Source of the DNA: an uncultured Eggerthellaceae bacterium
GTDB lineage: Bacteria; Actinomycetota; Coriobacteriia; Coriobacteriales; Eggerthellaceae
Length of the DNA: 21,152 nt
Reading direction: 5' to 3'
Assembly: GCA_946626265.1 (NCBI GenBank)
Contig: CAMOUE010000016.1
Span: forward strand, 1 to 21,152
In this document: positions 1 to 5,893 of the stretch, one piece after another
Layout: each line of letters starts with the position of its first letter
How positions within the stretch are numbered: position 1 is the stretch's first letter
Made by a program: the position numbers and the translations under genes
The notes under the pieces: model-generated
The model's input: the letters and a program-made list of their open reading frames with translations, nothing else
The model's database searches: none
Told to the model about the DNA's origin: nothing

Positions 1-54
1 CGCGAGGGTTCGCGTGGCTGTCCTACCATGGTGCCGCTCGGCAAGCTCAAGTGA
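1..54 (+). CDS. Possible 3' end of an upstream gene
   Basis: The frame beginning at base 1 is open for 17 codons and stops at TGA 52-54, ending in residues MVPLGKLK. It runs off the left edge, so it may be the tail of a gene that lies mostly outside the window. The fragment is too short to assign a function or to rule out chance. Confidence 0.2.
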   Translation, partial: REGSRGCPTMVPLGKLK

Positions 55-100
55 GCGAGTCCGATTGTCGAAGCTAGCTCAATCTGGTCATGGTCTGCGG

Positions 101-106
101 TATGAT
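101..106 (+). promoter_or_regulatory. Possible -10 element (TATGAT)
   Basis: TATGAT matches the TATAAT consensus at five of six positions and lies 31 nt before the ATG at 138, leaving room for a short leader and the AGGGGAGG ribosome binding site near 121-128. No good -35 hexamer is visible at the expected distance, so this is only suggestive. Confidence 0.3.
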
Positions 107-137
107 AAGGCCATGTCATCAGGGGAGGACGGTTGAG

Positions 138-374
138 ATGGCGAGCGTGGACGAGCTGCTTATCGCAATCCTTTCAGACGATTTGGTCAAACCAGTCCGT
201 GATTTTCGACAGACAGTGCCTACGCGAAAGTTCGCCGATCACGCGCAACCGATGGTGGACTCCCTTCAATACGAACGTATTCTCGAGAAGCGTGACTTTT
301 ACAAAAAGGTCCTGCGTGAGTGCTCGGACGTTGTGCTTCATGGATTGACCGCTGTGTTTTCACGTCCGAGCTGA
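138..374 (+). CDS. Hypothetical protein, probably the 5' part of a broken gene
   Basis: The ATG at 138 follows a good AGGGGAGG ribosome binding site, so it is preferred to the upstream in-frame ATG at 90. It gives 78 residues, beginning MASVDELLIAIL, with a charged middle (ILEKRDFYKKVLREC) and no family I recognise. The last eight codons look like out-of-frame read-through. One extra T in the TTTT run at 357-360 would join this frame to the next fragment (TSELKQCGYDG). The reading may therefore be the N-terminal part of one gene ending at 800 and broken twice. The alternative is that this AT-richer stretch (roughly half GC by eye, against clearly GC-rich DNA downstream) is foreign sequence fused to a remnant. 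No function is proposed. Confidence 0.45.
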   Translation: MASVDELLIAILSDDLVKPVRDFRQTVPTRKFADHAQPMVDSLQYERILEKRDFYKKVLRECSDVVLHGLTAVFSRPS

Positions 375-800
375 AGCAGTGCGGCTACGACGGCATCATC
401 TTCCGCGGCAAGTCGCCCGAGCCGGTGGGCATGTACATCACCGACGAGGGCGACGCCACCACCGACCGCTACCGTGTCGAGGCCATCATGTCGGCTGGCC
501 CGCAGTCGACCCGCGCGTCGTTTAGCGCGCTGCAGTGGATGAACTACTACGGCATTACGAAGGAGGACGGCGAGCTGGCCTGGGAGCCTGGGCGATATTG
601 CCGACGGCCTTAAGGCCTGCGGGCGCCTGTCCGAGGCGAAGATCAACACGAACCTGCGTGCCGAGCTCATCGCCGAGGGAGAGCGCGAGACCGCCAAGAA
701 CGCCGCGTACTACAAGGCCGCGTTCGAGAGTCGCGACAAGTCCCGCCGCTTCGAGCGCATCCGCCAGGACGCGACGTCGGGCTACCGCAAGGACAACTAG
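365..800 (+). pseudogene. Frameshifted remnant of a hypothetical gene
   Basis: Codons from about 365 read TSELKQCGYDGIIFRGK and continue to GELAWE at 584-586. There the frame breaks, and ignoring one C of the CC at 587-588 restores a smooth reading (WELGDIADGLKACG) down to TAG at 798-800. The restored fragment is about 144 residues. Its C-terminal third is strongly charged (Arg, Lys, Glu), possibly helical, and ends SGYRKDN. Codon use resembles the GC-rich host genes. I do not recognise the family. The missing clean start and the internal one-base insertion make it a pseudogene as written, although a sequencing error at either indel cannot be excluded. A terminator follows at once. Confidence 0.55.
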
Positions 801-814
801 TTTTTCTATACGAG

Positions 815-858
815 CCGCACCGGAGGGGCCGTCGCCTTTCCGGTGCGGGCAGGTTTTT
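815..858 (+). terminator. Rho-independent terminator
   Basis: A 9-bp perfect GC-rich stem (CCGCACCGG at 815-823 with CCGGTGCGG at 840-848), extendable inward by A-T, G-U and G-C pairs, is followed by a T run at 854-858. It lies 14 nt after the stop codon at 800 and separates the broken gene from the FdhD-like gene. A second 7-bp hairpin (CTTCCAG/CTGGAAG, 865-883) lies just before the next start codon. Confidence 0.75.
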
Positions 859-897
859 GGCACACTTCCAGAATAGCTGGAAGAAAGATGGGGAAAG

Positions 898-1251
898 ATG
901 GGCAGTACCGAAGCGACAATGAAGCTGGCGGAATACGTCGAGGCTTCGGTTGCGAGCGTATCTCGAGATGGTGTCGTAACGCGCCGCCAAGCGGCCATAC
1001 AGGAGGAGAACCTCGTCGATTTCTACGTCAACGGCACGTTGACGGTCCGATTCGGATGCACGGCAAGCCATGTGGCAGAGCTTGCGGCAGGGCACTTCTT
1101 CGACATGGTCTCGAAGGCGATCCGCGCGGGGATTCCCATTCTGGTGAGCAAATCGGTGGCGACGGACCGGGGAATCGAGCTTGCTCGCGAATACGGGCTG
1201 ACGCTCATCTGCGAAGCGAGGCCTTTCCAGTTCGATATCGTCAGCGGCTAG
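898..1251 (+). CDS. Short FdhD-like protein lacking the central sulfurtransferase region
   Basis: FdhD is the sulfurtransferase that passes sulfur from IscS to the molybdenum cofactor of formate dehydrogenases; it is usually about 260-280 residues with a CxxC loop. This protein has 117. Residues 37-66 (EENLVDFYVNG to ELAAGH) resemble the N-terminal FdhD strand-turn-helix. Residues 70-106 (MVSKAIRAGIPILVSKSVATD and the following LAREYGLTLI) resemble the extreme C-terminus. The roughly 150 residues normally in between, including the cysteine loop, are absent, and the usual RGGRFNVY ending is replaced by ARPFQFDIVSG. Sulfur transfer by the known mechanism is therefore unlikely. It could be an internally deleted relic or a small molybdopterin-binding paralogue. 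ATG 919 is an alternative start. No molybdoenzyme gene lies in the window. Confidence 0.65.
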   Translation: MGSTEATMKLAEYVEASVASVSRDGVVTRRQAAIQEENLVDFYVNGTLTVRFGCTASHVAELAAGHFFDMVSKAIRAGIPILVSKSVATDRGIELAREYGLTLICEARPFQFDIVSG

Positions 1252-1274
1252 GGACCGCTGCGCGGCGGCACTGC

Positions 1275-1280
1275 TATACT
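1275..1280 (+). promoter_or_regulatory. Possible extended -10 promoter for crcB
   Basis: TATACT preceded by TGC forms an extended -10 (TGnTATACT). The match to a -35 about 18 bp upstream (GGGACC, 1251-1256) is weak. It predicts a transcript starting near 1287 and a leader of about 105 nt before crcB. Confidence 0.4.
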
Positions 1281-1286
1281 TTCGCG

Positions 1287-1370
1287 TGCGGGTTTTCCCG
1301 CAGAAAACGTGCACGTCTATCGTTCGCGCGCCGAGGGGTTTCGCATGGAGCCATGCGGGCCCCTCGGCGT
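1287..1370 (+). promoter_or_regulatory. Structured 5' leader of crcB
   Basis: Two hairpins precede crcB. The first is TGCGGG/CCCGCA with a TTTT loop (1287-1302). The second is large: GCCGAGGGG at 1330-1338 pairs with CCCCTCGGC at 1360-1368, enclosing an inner stem CGCATG/CATGCG (1342-1347 with 1352-1357). It ends about 10 nt before the GGGGAGG ribosome binding site. The two conserved GAUG segments of the fluoride (crcB-motif) riboswitch are not visible, so this is not called as that riboswitch. There is no T run after the large hairpin, so it is not a simple terminator. Confidence 0.5.
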
Positions 1371-1390
1371 TTGCGCGGAAGGGGAGGAAG

Positions 1391-1762
1391 ATGCTGTTCA
1401 ATTGCCTGGCCGTGGGCACGGGCGGTTTCATAGGGTCGATCCTGCGCTACCTCATAACCGCAGCGGCGCCGCATACGTCGTTTCCCTGGGTGACGCTCGC
1501 CATCAACGTCTTCGGCACGTTCATCTTGGCGCTCGTCGCGGCGCTGGTGCTGCGCGGTGCCATGGCAGACGGGCACCTTTCGCTTATGATTCGCGTCGGG
1601 TTATGCGGCGGCTTCACGACCATCGGCGCGTTCAGCCTCGACACGATGGACCTCATGGTGCACGGTGCCTATCTAGGGGCCGCGGGATACGCCGTGCTGA
1701 CATGCGTGCTGTGCGTGGCCGCAGCCTTCGCGGGCAGCGCCGTCGCGCAGGCGGTCGCCTGA
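1391..1762 (+). CDS. crcB: CrcB/Fluc-type fluoride channel
   Basis: CrcB (Fluc) proteins are small dual-topology dimeric membrane channels that export fluoride. The 123 residues form four hydrophobic segments (about 3-23, 33-55, 65-85 and 95-120). Family marks are GGFIGSILRY near residue 11, the pore asparagine N39 in LAINVFGTF, and the GGFTT turn at 73-77. The usual TTFSTF pore motif reads TTIGAF here: the first Phe of the Phe box is Ile78, while the second, F81, is kept. Such one-sided loss is expected in heterodimeric pairs in which each subunit supplies part of the pore, but no second crcB lies in the window. The start is fixed by GGGGAGG at 1381-1387. The next gene follows after 29 nt and may be cotranscribed. 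Confidence 0.9.
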   Translation: MLFNCLAVGTGGFIGSILRYLITAAAPHTSFPWVTLAINVFGTFILALVAALVLRGAMADGHLSLMIRVGLCGGFTTIGAFSLDTMDLMVHGAYLGAAGYAVLTCVLCVAAAFAGSAVAQAVA

Positions 1763-1791
1763 ACAGACGTAGGATACGAGGTGAAACGCTC

Positions 1792-2844
1792 ATGAACATC
1801 AACCACGCCATATTGCATGTATTCGATTTCGTCGCGTGCGAGAACACGTTTTCGCGTGAGGAGATCGACCTTTCGGACAAGACGGCGAAGAACTACGTGT
1901 CACGCCATGCGCGCAAGGCGCTCGGCAATCTGGACAACAAGCACGGGGAGTTCGCGGGCGACAGCCATTTCGCCGAGGAGCTGCGCGCGTATTTCGCAGG
2001 CCGGGTCGGATTCGTCGATTTGTCGGTCGAGATCGGCGAGTTCCTGGCTCGCGAGCTCGGCCACATGGAAAAACCCGTATCGACAGACCTGCTCGTGGTC
2101 GATTTCGAAGAGGGCGGTGACGCCGGGCCGCTTGATGACCCCGAGGCCGCCTTCGATGGGCCCGTCCCGCGTTTCTTCGGCATCTTTCTGCTCGAGAGCA
2201 AGCAAGCCTACGTGCACGAAACCGCATTCTGCGACGCGGGCGAGCGCAACGGCATCGCGCGGCATCATGCCGTGCTGCCGAATCCCTCGCAGAAAGTTCC
2301 CTCCTATGCCATCGTCGACCTGCGTACGCTCGCGGTGGCGTTCTCGGATAAGAAGCGCACGATAGCGGGCGAGGAGACATGGCTCATCCCCGACGGGCTT
2401 CTTCAATGTTCGATGGAAGCGTCGACGAAGGAGACGTTCGCGGCCGTAACCGAGCTCGTCGAGGCAGTGGCCGAGGAATACGGGCAGAACGCGACTGTCG
2501 CGCTTTCCCGTGCGAAGGCCTACGCGGTCGAGAACGCCGTCGAGGACGGCTTCGACGACTTGGACTTGCGCGAGATGGCCGAGGTGGCCTTCGAGAAGGA
2601 TCCTGTCATGAGCGAGCGGTTCGAAGCCGCCGCGCAAGCGGTCGACCTGCCCGAACGCGTGCCCCTCGAGCGCGAGGCCGTGCGCCGCGTCGCGCGCAAC
2701 CACAAGATCCGCACGGACACCGGCATCGAGGTGACGTTCCCGGCGGAGTACAGCCGCAACCCCGAGTACATCACGTTCACGAGCGAGTCCGACGGCACGA
2801 TCTCGATCCAGCTCAAGAACATCGGGTCGATCGAGAACCGCTAA
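1792..2844 (+). CDS. Nucleoid-associated protein, NdpA/YejK (NA37) family
   Basis: The 350-residue product resembles the NdpA/YejK family (NA37), DNA-binding proteins found with the nucleoid and, in some mobile elements, acting against type II topoisomerases. The family likeness rests on overall length, the N-terminal alpha/beta domain beginning INHAILHVFDF, the central stretch FFGIFLLESKQAYVHE followed by the PNPSQKVPSYAIVDL region, and the C-terminal domain ending ITFTSESDGTISIQLKNI. No membrane segment or signal peptide is seen. The ATG at 1792 follows GAGGTGA at 1778-1784 and lies 29 nt after crcB. It is not obviously linked to the nitrogen genes downstream, whose shared promoter begins only 3 nt after its stop codon. 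Assignment is from pattern recognition alone. Confidence 0.75.
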   Translation: MNINHAILHVFDFVACENTFSREEIDLSDKTAKNYVSRHARKALGNLDNKHGEFAGDSHFAEELRAYFAGRVGFVDLSVEIGEFLARELGHMEKPVSTDLLVVDFEEGGDAGPLDDPEAAFDGPVPRFFGIFLLESKQAYVHETAFCDAGERNGIARHHAVLPNPSQKVPSYAIVDLRTLAVAFSDKKRTIAGEETWLIPDGLLQCSMEASTKETFAAVTELVEAVAEEYGQNATVALSRAKAYAVENAVEDGFDDLDLREMAEVAFEKDPVMSERFEAAAQAVDLPERVPLEREAVRRVARNHKIRTDTGIEVTFPAEYSRNPEYITFTSESDGTISIQLKNIGSIENR

Positions 2845-2846
2845 AA

Positions 2847-2873
2847 ATTTCGGGTGCGTTAAATCGCCGTTTC
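2847..2873 (+). promoter_or_regulatory. Candidate GlnR operator upstream of asnB
   Basis: Three 5-mers lie at exact 11-bp steps: ATTTC (2847-2851), GTTAA (2858-2862) and GTTTC (2869-2873). On the minus strand they read GAAAC-n6-TTAAC-n6-GAAAT, close to the actinobacterial GlnR operator pattern GTnAC-n6-GAAAC. A fourth position (2880-2884, AGGAA) is degenerate but is matched by GGGAA at the same place upstream of glmS. The site begins 3 nt after the stop codon of the preceding gene. Confidence 0.6.
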
Positions 2874-2893
2874 CATTTAAGGAAGCGTTGCGC

Positions 2894-2929
2894 TTGGCGC
2901 GCCGCCGGCGATCTTCCGCATGGTAAACC
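2894..2929 (+). promoter_or_regulatory. Probable asnB promoter region
   Basis: TTGGC at 2894-2898 and an extended -10-like TGG-TAAACC at 2921-2929 (continuing TAAACCGAAC) are both conserved at nearly the same positions upstream of glmS. TAAACC is a poor -10, as might be expected of an activator-dependent promoter, and the 24-25 bp between the two elements is too long for a normal -35/-10 pair. The exact promoter is uncertain; the conservation is what supports it. Confidence 0.4.
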
Positions 2930-2949
2930 GAACCAAAGACAAATAGTAC

Positions 2950-2982
2950 CCAACCATTTGGGGACAGTCCCCAAATGGTTGG
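2950..2982. repeat. 33-bp palindrome, family 2 (GGGGAC...GTCCCC)
   Basis: A perfect 16-bp inverted repeat around a single A at 2966, with outer arms CCAACCATTT and AAATGGTTGG. It lies in the predicted asnB 5' untranslated region, about 26 nt after the start of the conserved TAAACC. Two more copies lie at the matching place in the glmS leader. As RNA it would form a very stable hairpin. It is followed by GGTTGCTTGCAA (2981-2992), also shared with the glmS leader. Confidence 0.85.
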
Positions 2983-3011
2983 TTGCTTGCAAGCGCGGCG
3001 AGGAGGCGAAC

Positions 3012-5042
3012 ATGTGCGGCATCTGCGGGTTCACCGGGGCGGTTGACGGCGCTGCCGATCGTGCGACCCTCAAGGCGATGTGCGATGCGATGGCCCATCG
3101 CGGACCCGACGGCGAGGGGCTCTACGTTTCGGATGGCATCGCTCTCGGGCATAGACGCTTGTCGCTTGTCGATCTAGCGGGCGGTGGCCAGCCCATGGTT
3201 CGCGCGACCGGCGAGTTCGAATCGACAATCGCGACAACTGCGATTTCGTTCGAGCATGTGCGCGGCAGCGCAGCTCCGACGAGCGACCTGGATGCGGGCT
3301 CGCAGCAACACGCGCTAATACAGGGCCGCTGGTCGATCGTCTTCAACGGCGAGATCTACAACTATCGGGAATTGCGCGCCGAGCTCGAGTCTCTCGGCTA
3401 CGGGTTCTCGACTGATTCGGACACCGAGGTCCTGCTCGTTGGCTACATCGCCTGGGCGCAGGGCGTGCTCGACCGCGTGCGCGGCATGTTTGCGTTCGCC
3501 ATCTACGACGCCGATTCGCGCGAGCTGTTCTGCGCGCGCGACTTCTTCGGCATCAAGCCGTTCTACTATACCTTCCAAGGCGGCCAGTTCATCTTCGCCT
3601 CAGAGATCAAGTCGATACTCGAACATCCCGCCTACGAGCGCGAGCTCAACGAGCAGGCGCTCGCCCAATACCTGTGCTTCCAGTTCTCGGCGCTGGACGA
3701 GACCTTCTTCAAGGGAATCTTCAAACTCCCCCCGGGGCATTGCATGCGCGTCGGCCTTCGGGGCGATGCGCAAATCGAGCGATACTGGAAACCCGGGTAT
3801 GTGCACGACGAGAGCCGCCCGTTCGCAGAGACGGTCGATGCCGTTGACCGCGCGATGCGCGAGTCGGTGCGCTATCACAACGTCGCCGACGTCGAGGTCG
3901 GGTCGTTCCTGTCGAGCGGCATCGACTCGAGCTATCTGGCGTCGTGCCTGGCTCTTGAAAACCCCGACATCAAGACGTTCACCGTGGGCTTTTCCGAGTA
4001 CCGCGGTGAGCGCGACGAGATCAGCTGGGCGCGCGAGCTCGCCGAGCGCCTCGGCGTCGAAAACGACGCACATCACATTTCCGAAGAGGAGTTCTGGGAA
4101 GCCTTCCCGACCGTCCAGTGGCACATGGACGAGCCGTCTGCCGATCCTTCCGCCGTGGCGTTGTACTTCGTCGACAAGCTGGCTGCGCGCAAGGTGAAGG
4201 CCGTGCTCTCGGGCGAAGGTGCTGATGAACTCTTTGGGGGCTACCGCATCTACCAAGCGCCCTTCGCCAACGAGCATGTGGGCATGGTGCCGCGTCCGCT
4301 GCTGCGTGCGGGTTCGAGGGTGCTACGTGCGGCGGGCAAGCGTGGCGCGAATTATCTTGAACGGGCGTCCGAACGGGTCGAAGACTGGTACTACACCAAC
4401 GCGAACGGCGCGGCTTTCTCTCCGGCGGAACGCGATCGCCTGCTTTCGGCGGAGCTGCACAGGCGCCTGGATGACGTGCCGACGCCCCAGCAGCTTACCG
4501 CGCCATGTTACGCTGAAGTTGCCGACCTTGACGAGACGGCGCGCATGCAGCACGTCGACCTCTCGTTCTGGCTCGCCGGCGATATCCTGCTGAAGACCGA
4601 CAAGATGGCCATGGCCCACTCGCTCGAATCGCGCGTACCGTTCCTCGACCGCGAGGTCTTTCGCATCGCCGCGGGCGTCCCCACATTGCAGAAGGTCGAC
4701 GAGCGCCAGACCAAGCTCGCGCTACGTCAGGCTGCCGAGCGGGCGATACCGCATGACTGGGCGCAGAAGGAAAAGCTCGGCTTCCCCGTGCCCCTGGGTG
4801 GTTGGTTGCGCGAAGACCGCTACCACAATCTGGTGAAGGCGGCGTTCGAGAGCGAGACGGCTGGGCGGTTCTTCGACACGGGCGAGCTCGTGGGGATGCT
4901 CGAGCGTCATCGCGCGGGCGCGGACCTCTCGAGGCGCATCTGGATCGTCTACTCGTTCCTCGTGTGGTACGACGTGTTCTTCGAGTCGCGCTGCAAGGGG
5001 CCGCTCACGTCCGCGCGATTCGATGCGGAAGGGCAGAGGTGA
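3012..5042 (+). CDS. asnB: Asparagine synthetase (glutamine-hydrolysing), AsnB type
   Basis: Makes asparagine from aspartate, ATP and glutamine-derived ammonia in the cytoplasm. The product is 676 residues; AsnB proteins are usually about 550-640. Cys2 (start MCGICGF) is the expected N-terminal nucleophile after Met removal. Further class II amidotransferase marks are MAHRGPDGEG, LGHRRLSLVD and VFNGEIYNYRE. The synthetase domain has the ATP PP-loop SSGIDSS at about 301-307, LSGEGADELFGGY and the LLKTDKMAMAHSLESRVPFLD segment. About 38 extra polar residues lie between GGGQPM (near 60) and IVFNGEIYNY (near 112), where most relatives have a short loop. The ATG at 3012 follows AGGAGG (2999-3004). 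The regulator gene starts 4 nt after its stop, so the two are probably cotranscribed from the promoter carrying the candidate GlnR site. Confidence 0.93.
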   Translation: MCGICGFTGAVDGAADRATLKAMCDAMAHRGPDGEGLYVSDGIALGHRRLSLVDLAGGGQPMVRATGEFESTIATTAISFEHVRGSAAPTSDLDAGSQQHALIQGRWSIVFNGEIYNYRELRAELESLGYGFSTDSDTEVLLVGYIAWAQGVLDRVRGMFAFAIYDADSRELFCARDFFGIKPFYYTFQGGQFIFASEIKSILEHPAYERELNEQALAQYLCFQFSALDETFFKGIFKLPPGHCMRVGLRGDAQIERYWKPGYVHDESRPFAETVDAVDRAMRESVRYHNVADVEVGSFLSSGIDSSYLASCLALENPDIKTFTVGFSEYRGERDEISWARELAERLGVENDAHHISEEEFWEAFPTVQWHMDEPSADPSAVALYFVDKLAARKVKAVLSGEGADELFGGYRIYQAPFANEHVGMVPRPLLRAGSRVLRAAGKRGANYLERASERVEDWYYTNANGAAFSPAERDRLLSAELHRRLDDVPTPQQLTAPCYAEVADLDETARMQHVDLSFWLAGDILLKTDKMAMAHSLESRVPFLDREVFRIAAGVPTLQKVDERQTKLALRQAAERAIPHDWAQKEKLGFPVPLGGWLREDRYHNLVKAAFESETAGRFFDTGELVGMLERHRAGADLSRRIWIVYSFLVWYDVFFESRCKGPLTSARFDAEGQR

Positions 5043-5046
5043 TCGC

Positions 5047-5718
5047 ATGCGCAGGCAAGTCGCGTTCGTGGCAAGCTCGCTCGACAACGCGTTCAAGTTC
5101 AGGCAGGTGTTCTCCGAGCTCGACGTCGACGTCTCGGGCGTCTCGACCGAGCAAGTGAAGGGGCTTCTCAAGCCGGGCGCCGTGCTCGATCTCGTTGTAT
5201 TCGAAGCGGTCGGCTCGGCTTCGGCGCATTTGGCCGAAATCCGATCGCTCGCCGAGAACCAAGGGGTCCCTCTGCTGGTCATCGTCGACGAGCAAGGCCT
5301 TTCGAGCCTCGATCTTTCCGATCAGGTCCCGAGTGATTTCGTCGTTTCCGACGCGGGGATACCCGAATGCATCGCCCGCGTCGTGCGCTTGCTCGGAGGT
5401 CCCGAATCCGACCCGATGGCCGACGTTATCGTCGTGGAAGACATGACCATCAACCTGAGCACGTACCAGGTTTCGGTTGCCGGCAAGCCGCTCGACCTGA
5501 CCTACCTCGAGTACGCGTTGCTTGCGTTCTTCGCGCGGCATCCTGGCCGCACCTTCTCGCGCGACATGCTGCTCCAGAACGTGTGGGGTTTCGACTACTA
5601 CGGCGGCTCGCGAACGGTTGACGTGCACGTACGGCGGATTCGCTCGAAACTCGGCCCGGGGCTTGCCCAACATCTCGAAACAATCCGTGGCGTCGGTTAT
5701 CTCTGGAATCCGGAGTGA
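5047..5718 (+). CDS. glnR: GlnR-like orphan OmpR-family regulator
   Basis: The 223-residue protein has an N-terminal receiver-like domain (about 1-117) and a C-terminal winged helix (about 127-221). The latter contains LDLTYLEYALL, HPGRTFSRDMLLQNVWGFDYYGG and the recognition-helix region SRTVDVHVRRIRSKLG. These match actinobacterial GlnR, the master regulator of nitrogen assimilation genes, better than ordinary phosphorylated regulators. The receiver part also resembles GlnR (IRSLAENQGVPLLVIV, DAGIPE). It lacks the normal phosphorylation pocket: the acidic pair after the first strand reads ASSLDN, the acceptor position is Glu53 (LVVFE), and no conserved lysine is seen near the end. GlnR acts without a partner kinase, and none is encoded nearby. 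The start at 5047 is preferred to 5023 because AGAGGTGA precedes it. It lies between asnB and gltBD. Confidence 0.8.
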   Translation: MRRQVAFVASSLDNAFKFRQVFSELDVDVSGVSTEQVKGLLKPGAVLDLVVFEAVGSASAHLAEIRSLAENQGVPLLVIVDEQGLSSLDLSDQVPSDFVVSDAGIPECIARVVRLLGGPESDPMADVIVVEDMTINLSTYQVSVAGKPLDLTYLEYALLAFFARHPGRTFSRDMLLQNVWGFDYYGGSRTVDVHVRRIRSKLGPGLAQHLETIRGVGYLWNPE

Positions 5719-5723
5719 GCCGC

Positions 5724-5760
5724 AGAATGAGTCGGGAGAACAGTTCTCCCGACTCATTCT
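5724..5760. repeat. Family 1 palindrome after glnR
   Basis: The core at 5726-5758 is a 33-bp near-perfect palindrome with arms AATGAGTCGG and CCGACTCATT and centre GAAC-A-GTTC. AG/CT extends the pairing by two, and GCCGC/GCGGC (5719-5723 with 5763-5767) can extend it further. It begins 5 nt after the glnR stop and ends just before the gltB operator, so it may separate the two transcription units. There is no T run. Confidence 0.85.
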
Positions 5761-5771
5761 GTGCGGCGGAT

Positions 5772-5809
5772 TTAACCTCCGTGAAACTCGGCCGAAACGG
5801 TCGTGACAC
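5772..5809 (+). promoter_or_regulatory. Candidate GlnR operator upstream of gltB
   Basis: Four 5-mers lie at exact 11-bp steps: TTAAC (5772-5776), GAAAC (5783-5787), GAAAC (5794-5798) and GACAC (5805-5809). The known GlnR pattern is GTnAC-n6-GAAAC repeated. The array ends 10 nt before the -10-like TAGACT at 5820 and covers the -35 position, as expected for an activator that replaces the -35 contact. The glutamine synthetase promoter has the same spacing. Confidence 0.75.
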
Positions 5810-5819
5810 GCGGGCCTCC

Positions 5820-5825
5820 TAGACT
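5820..5825 (+). promoter_or_regulatory. Probable gltB -10 element (TAGACT)
   Basis: TAGACT matches TATAAT at four of six positions and lies 10 nt after the GlnR-like array. It would place the transcript start near 5832, giving a leader of about 60 nt. Confidence 0.5.
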
Positions 5826-5840
5826 GGGTGAGCATAATCG

Positions 5841-5893
5841 GCGGGCACATCCCCGGAAAGCGATGATGCCCGCGCTGTGCAAGGGGGCATCAT
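5841..5893 (+). promoter_or_regulatory. gltB leader with two mutually exclusive hairpins
   Basis: Arm 1 (GCGGGCACATC, 5841-5851) can pair with arm 2 (GATGATGCCCGC, 5862-5873) over 11 base pairs with one bulged A. Part of arm 2 (ATGATGCCC, 5863-5871) can instead pair perfectly over 9 bp with GGGCATCAT (5885-5893), which includes part of the ribosome binding site and the first two bases of the gltB ATG. Forming the first hairpin would expose the start site and forming the second would hide it. No known riboswitch class is recognised. Confidence 0.45.

Noticed and set aside
1252..1390. Fluoride (crcB-motif) riboswitch
   Set aside because: The gene context fits, but the conserved core with its two GAUG segments cannot be found in the leader.
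2379..3011. Long N-terminal extension of asnB
   Set aside because: The frame is open but overlaps the ndpA-like gene and the promoter; the catalytic Cys must be residue 2, fixing the start at 3012.
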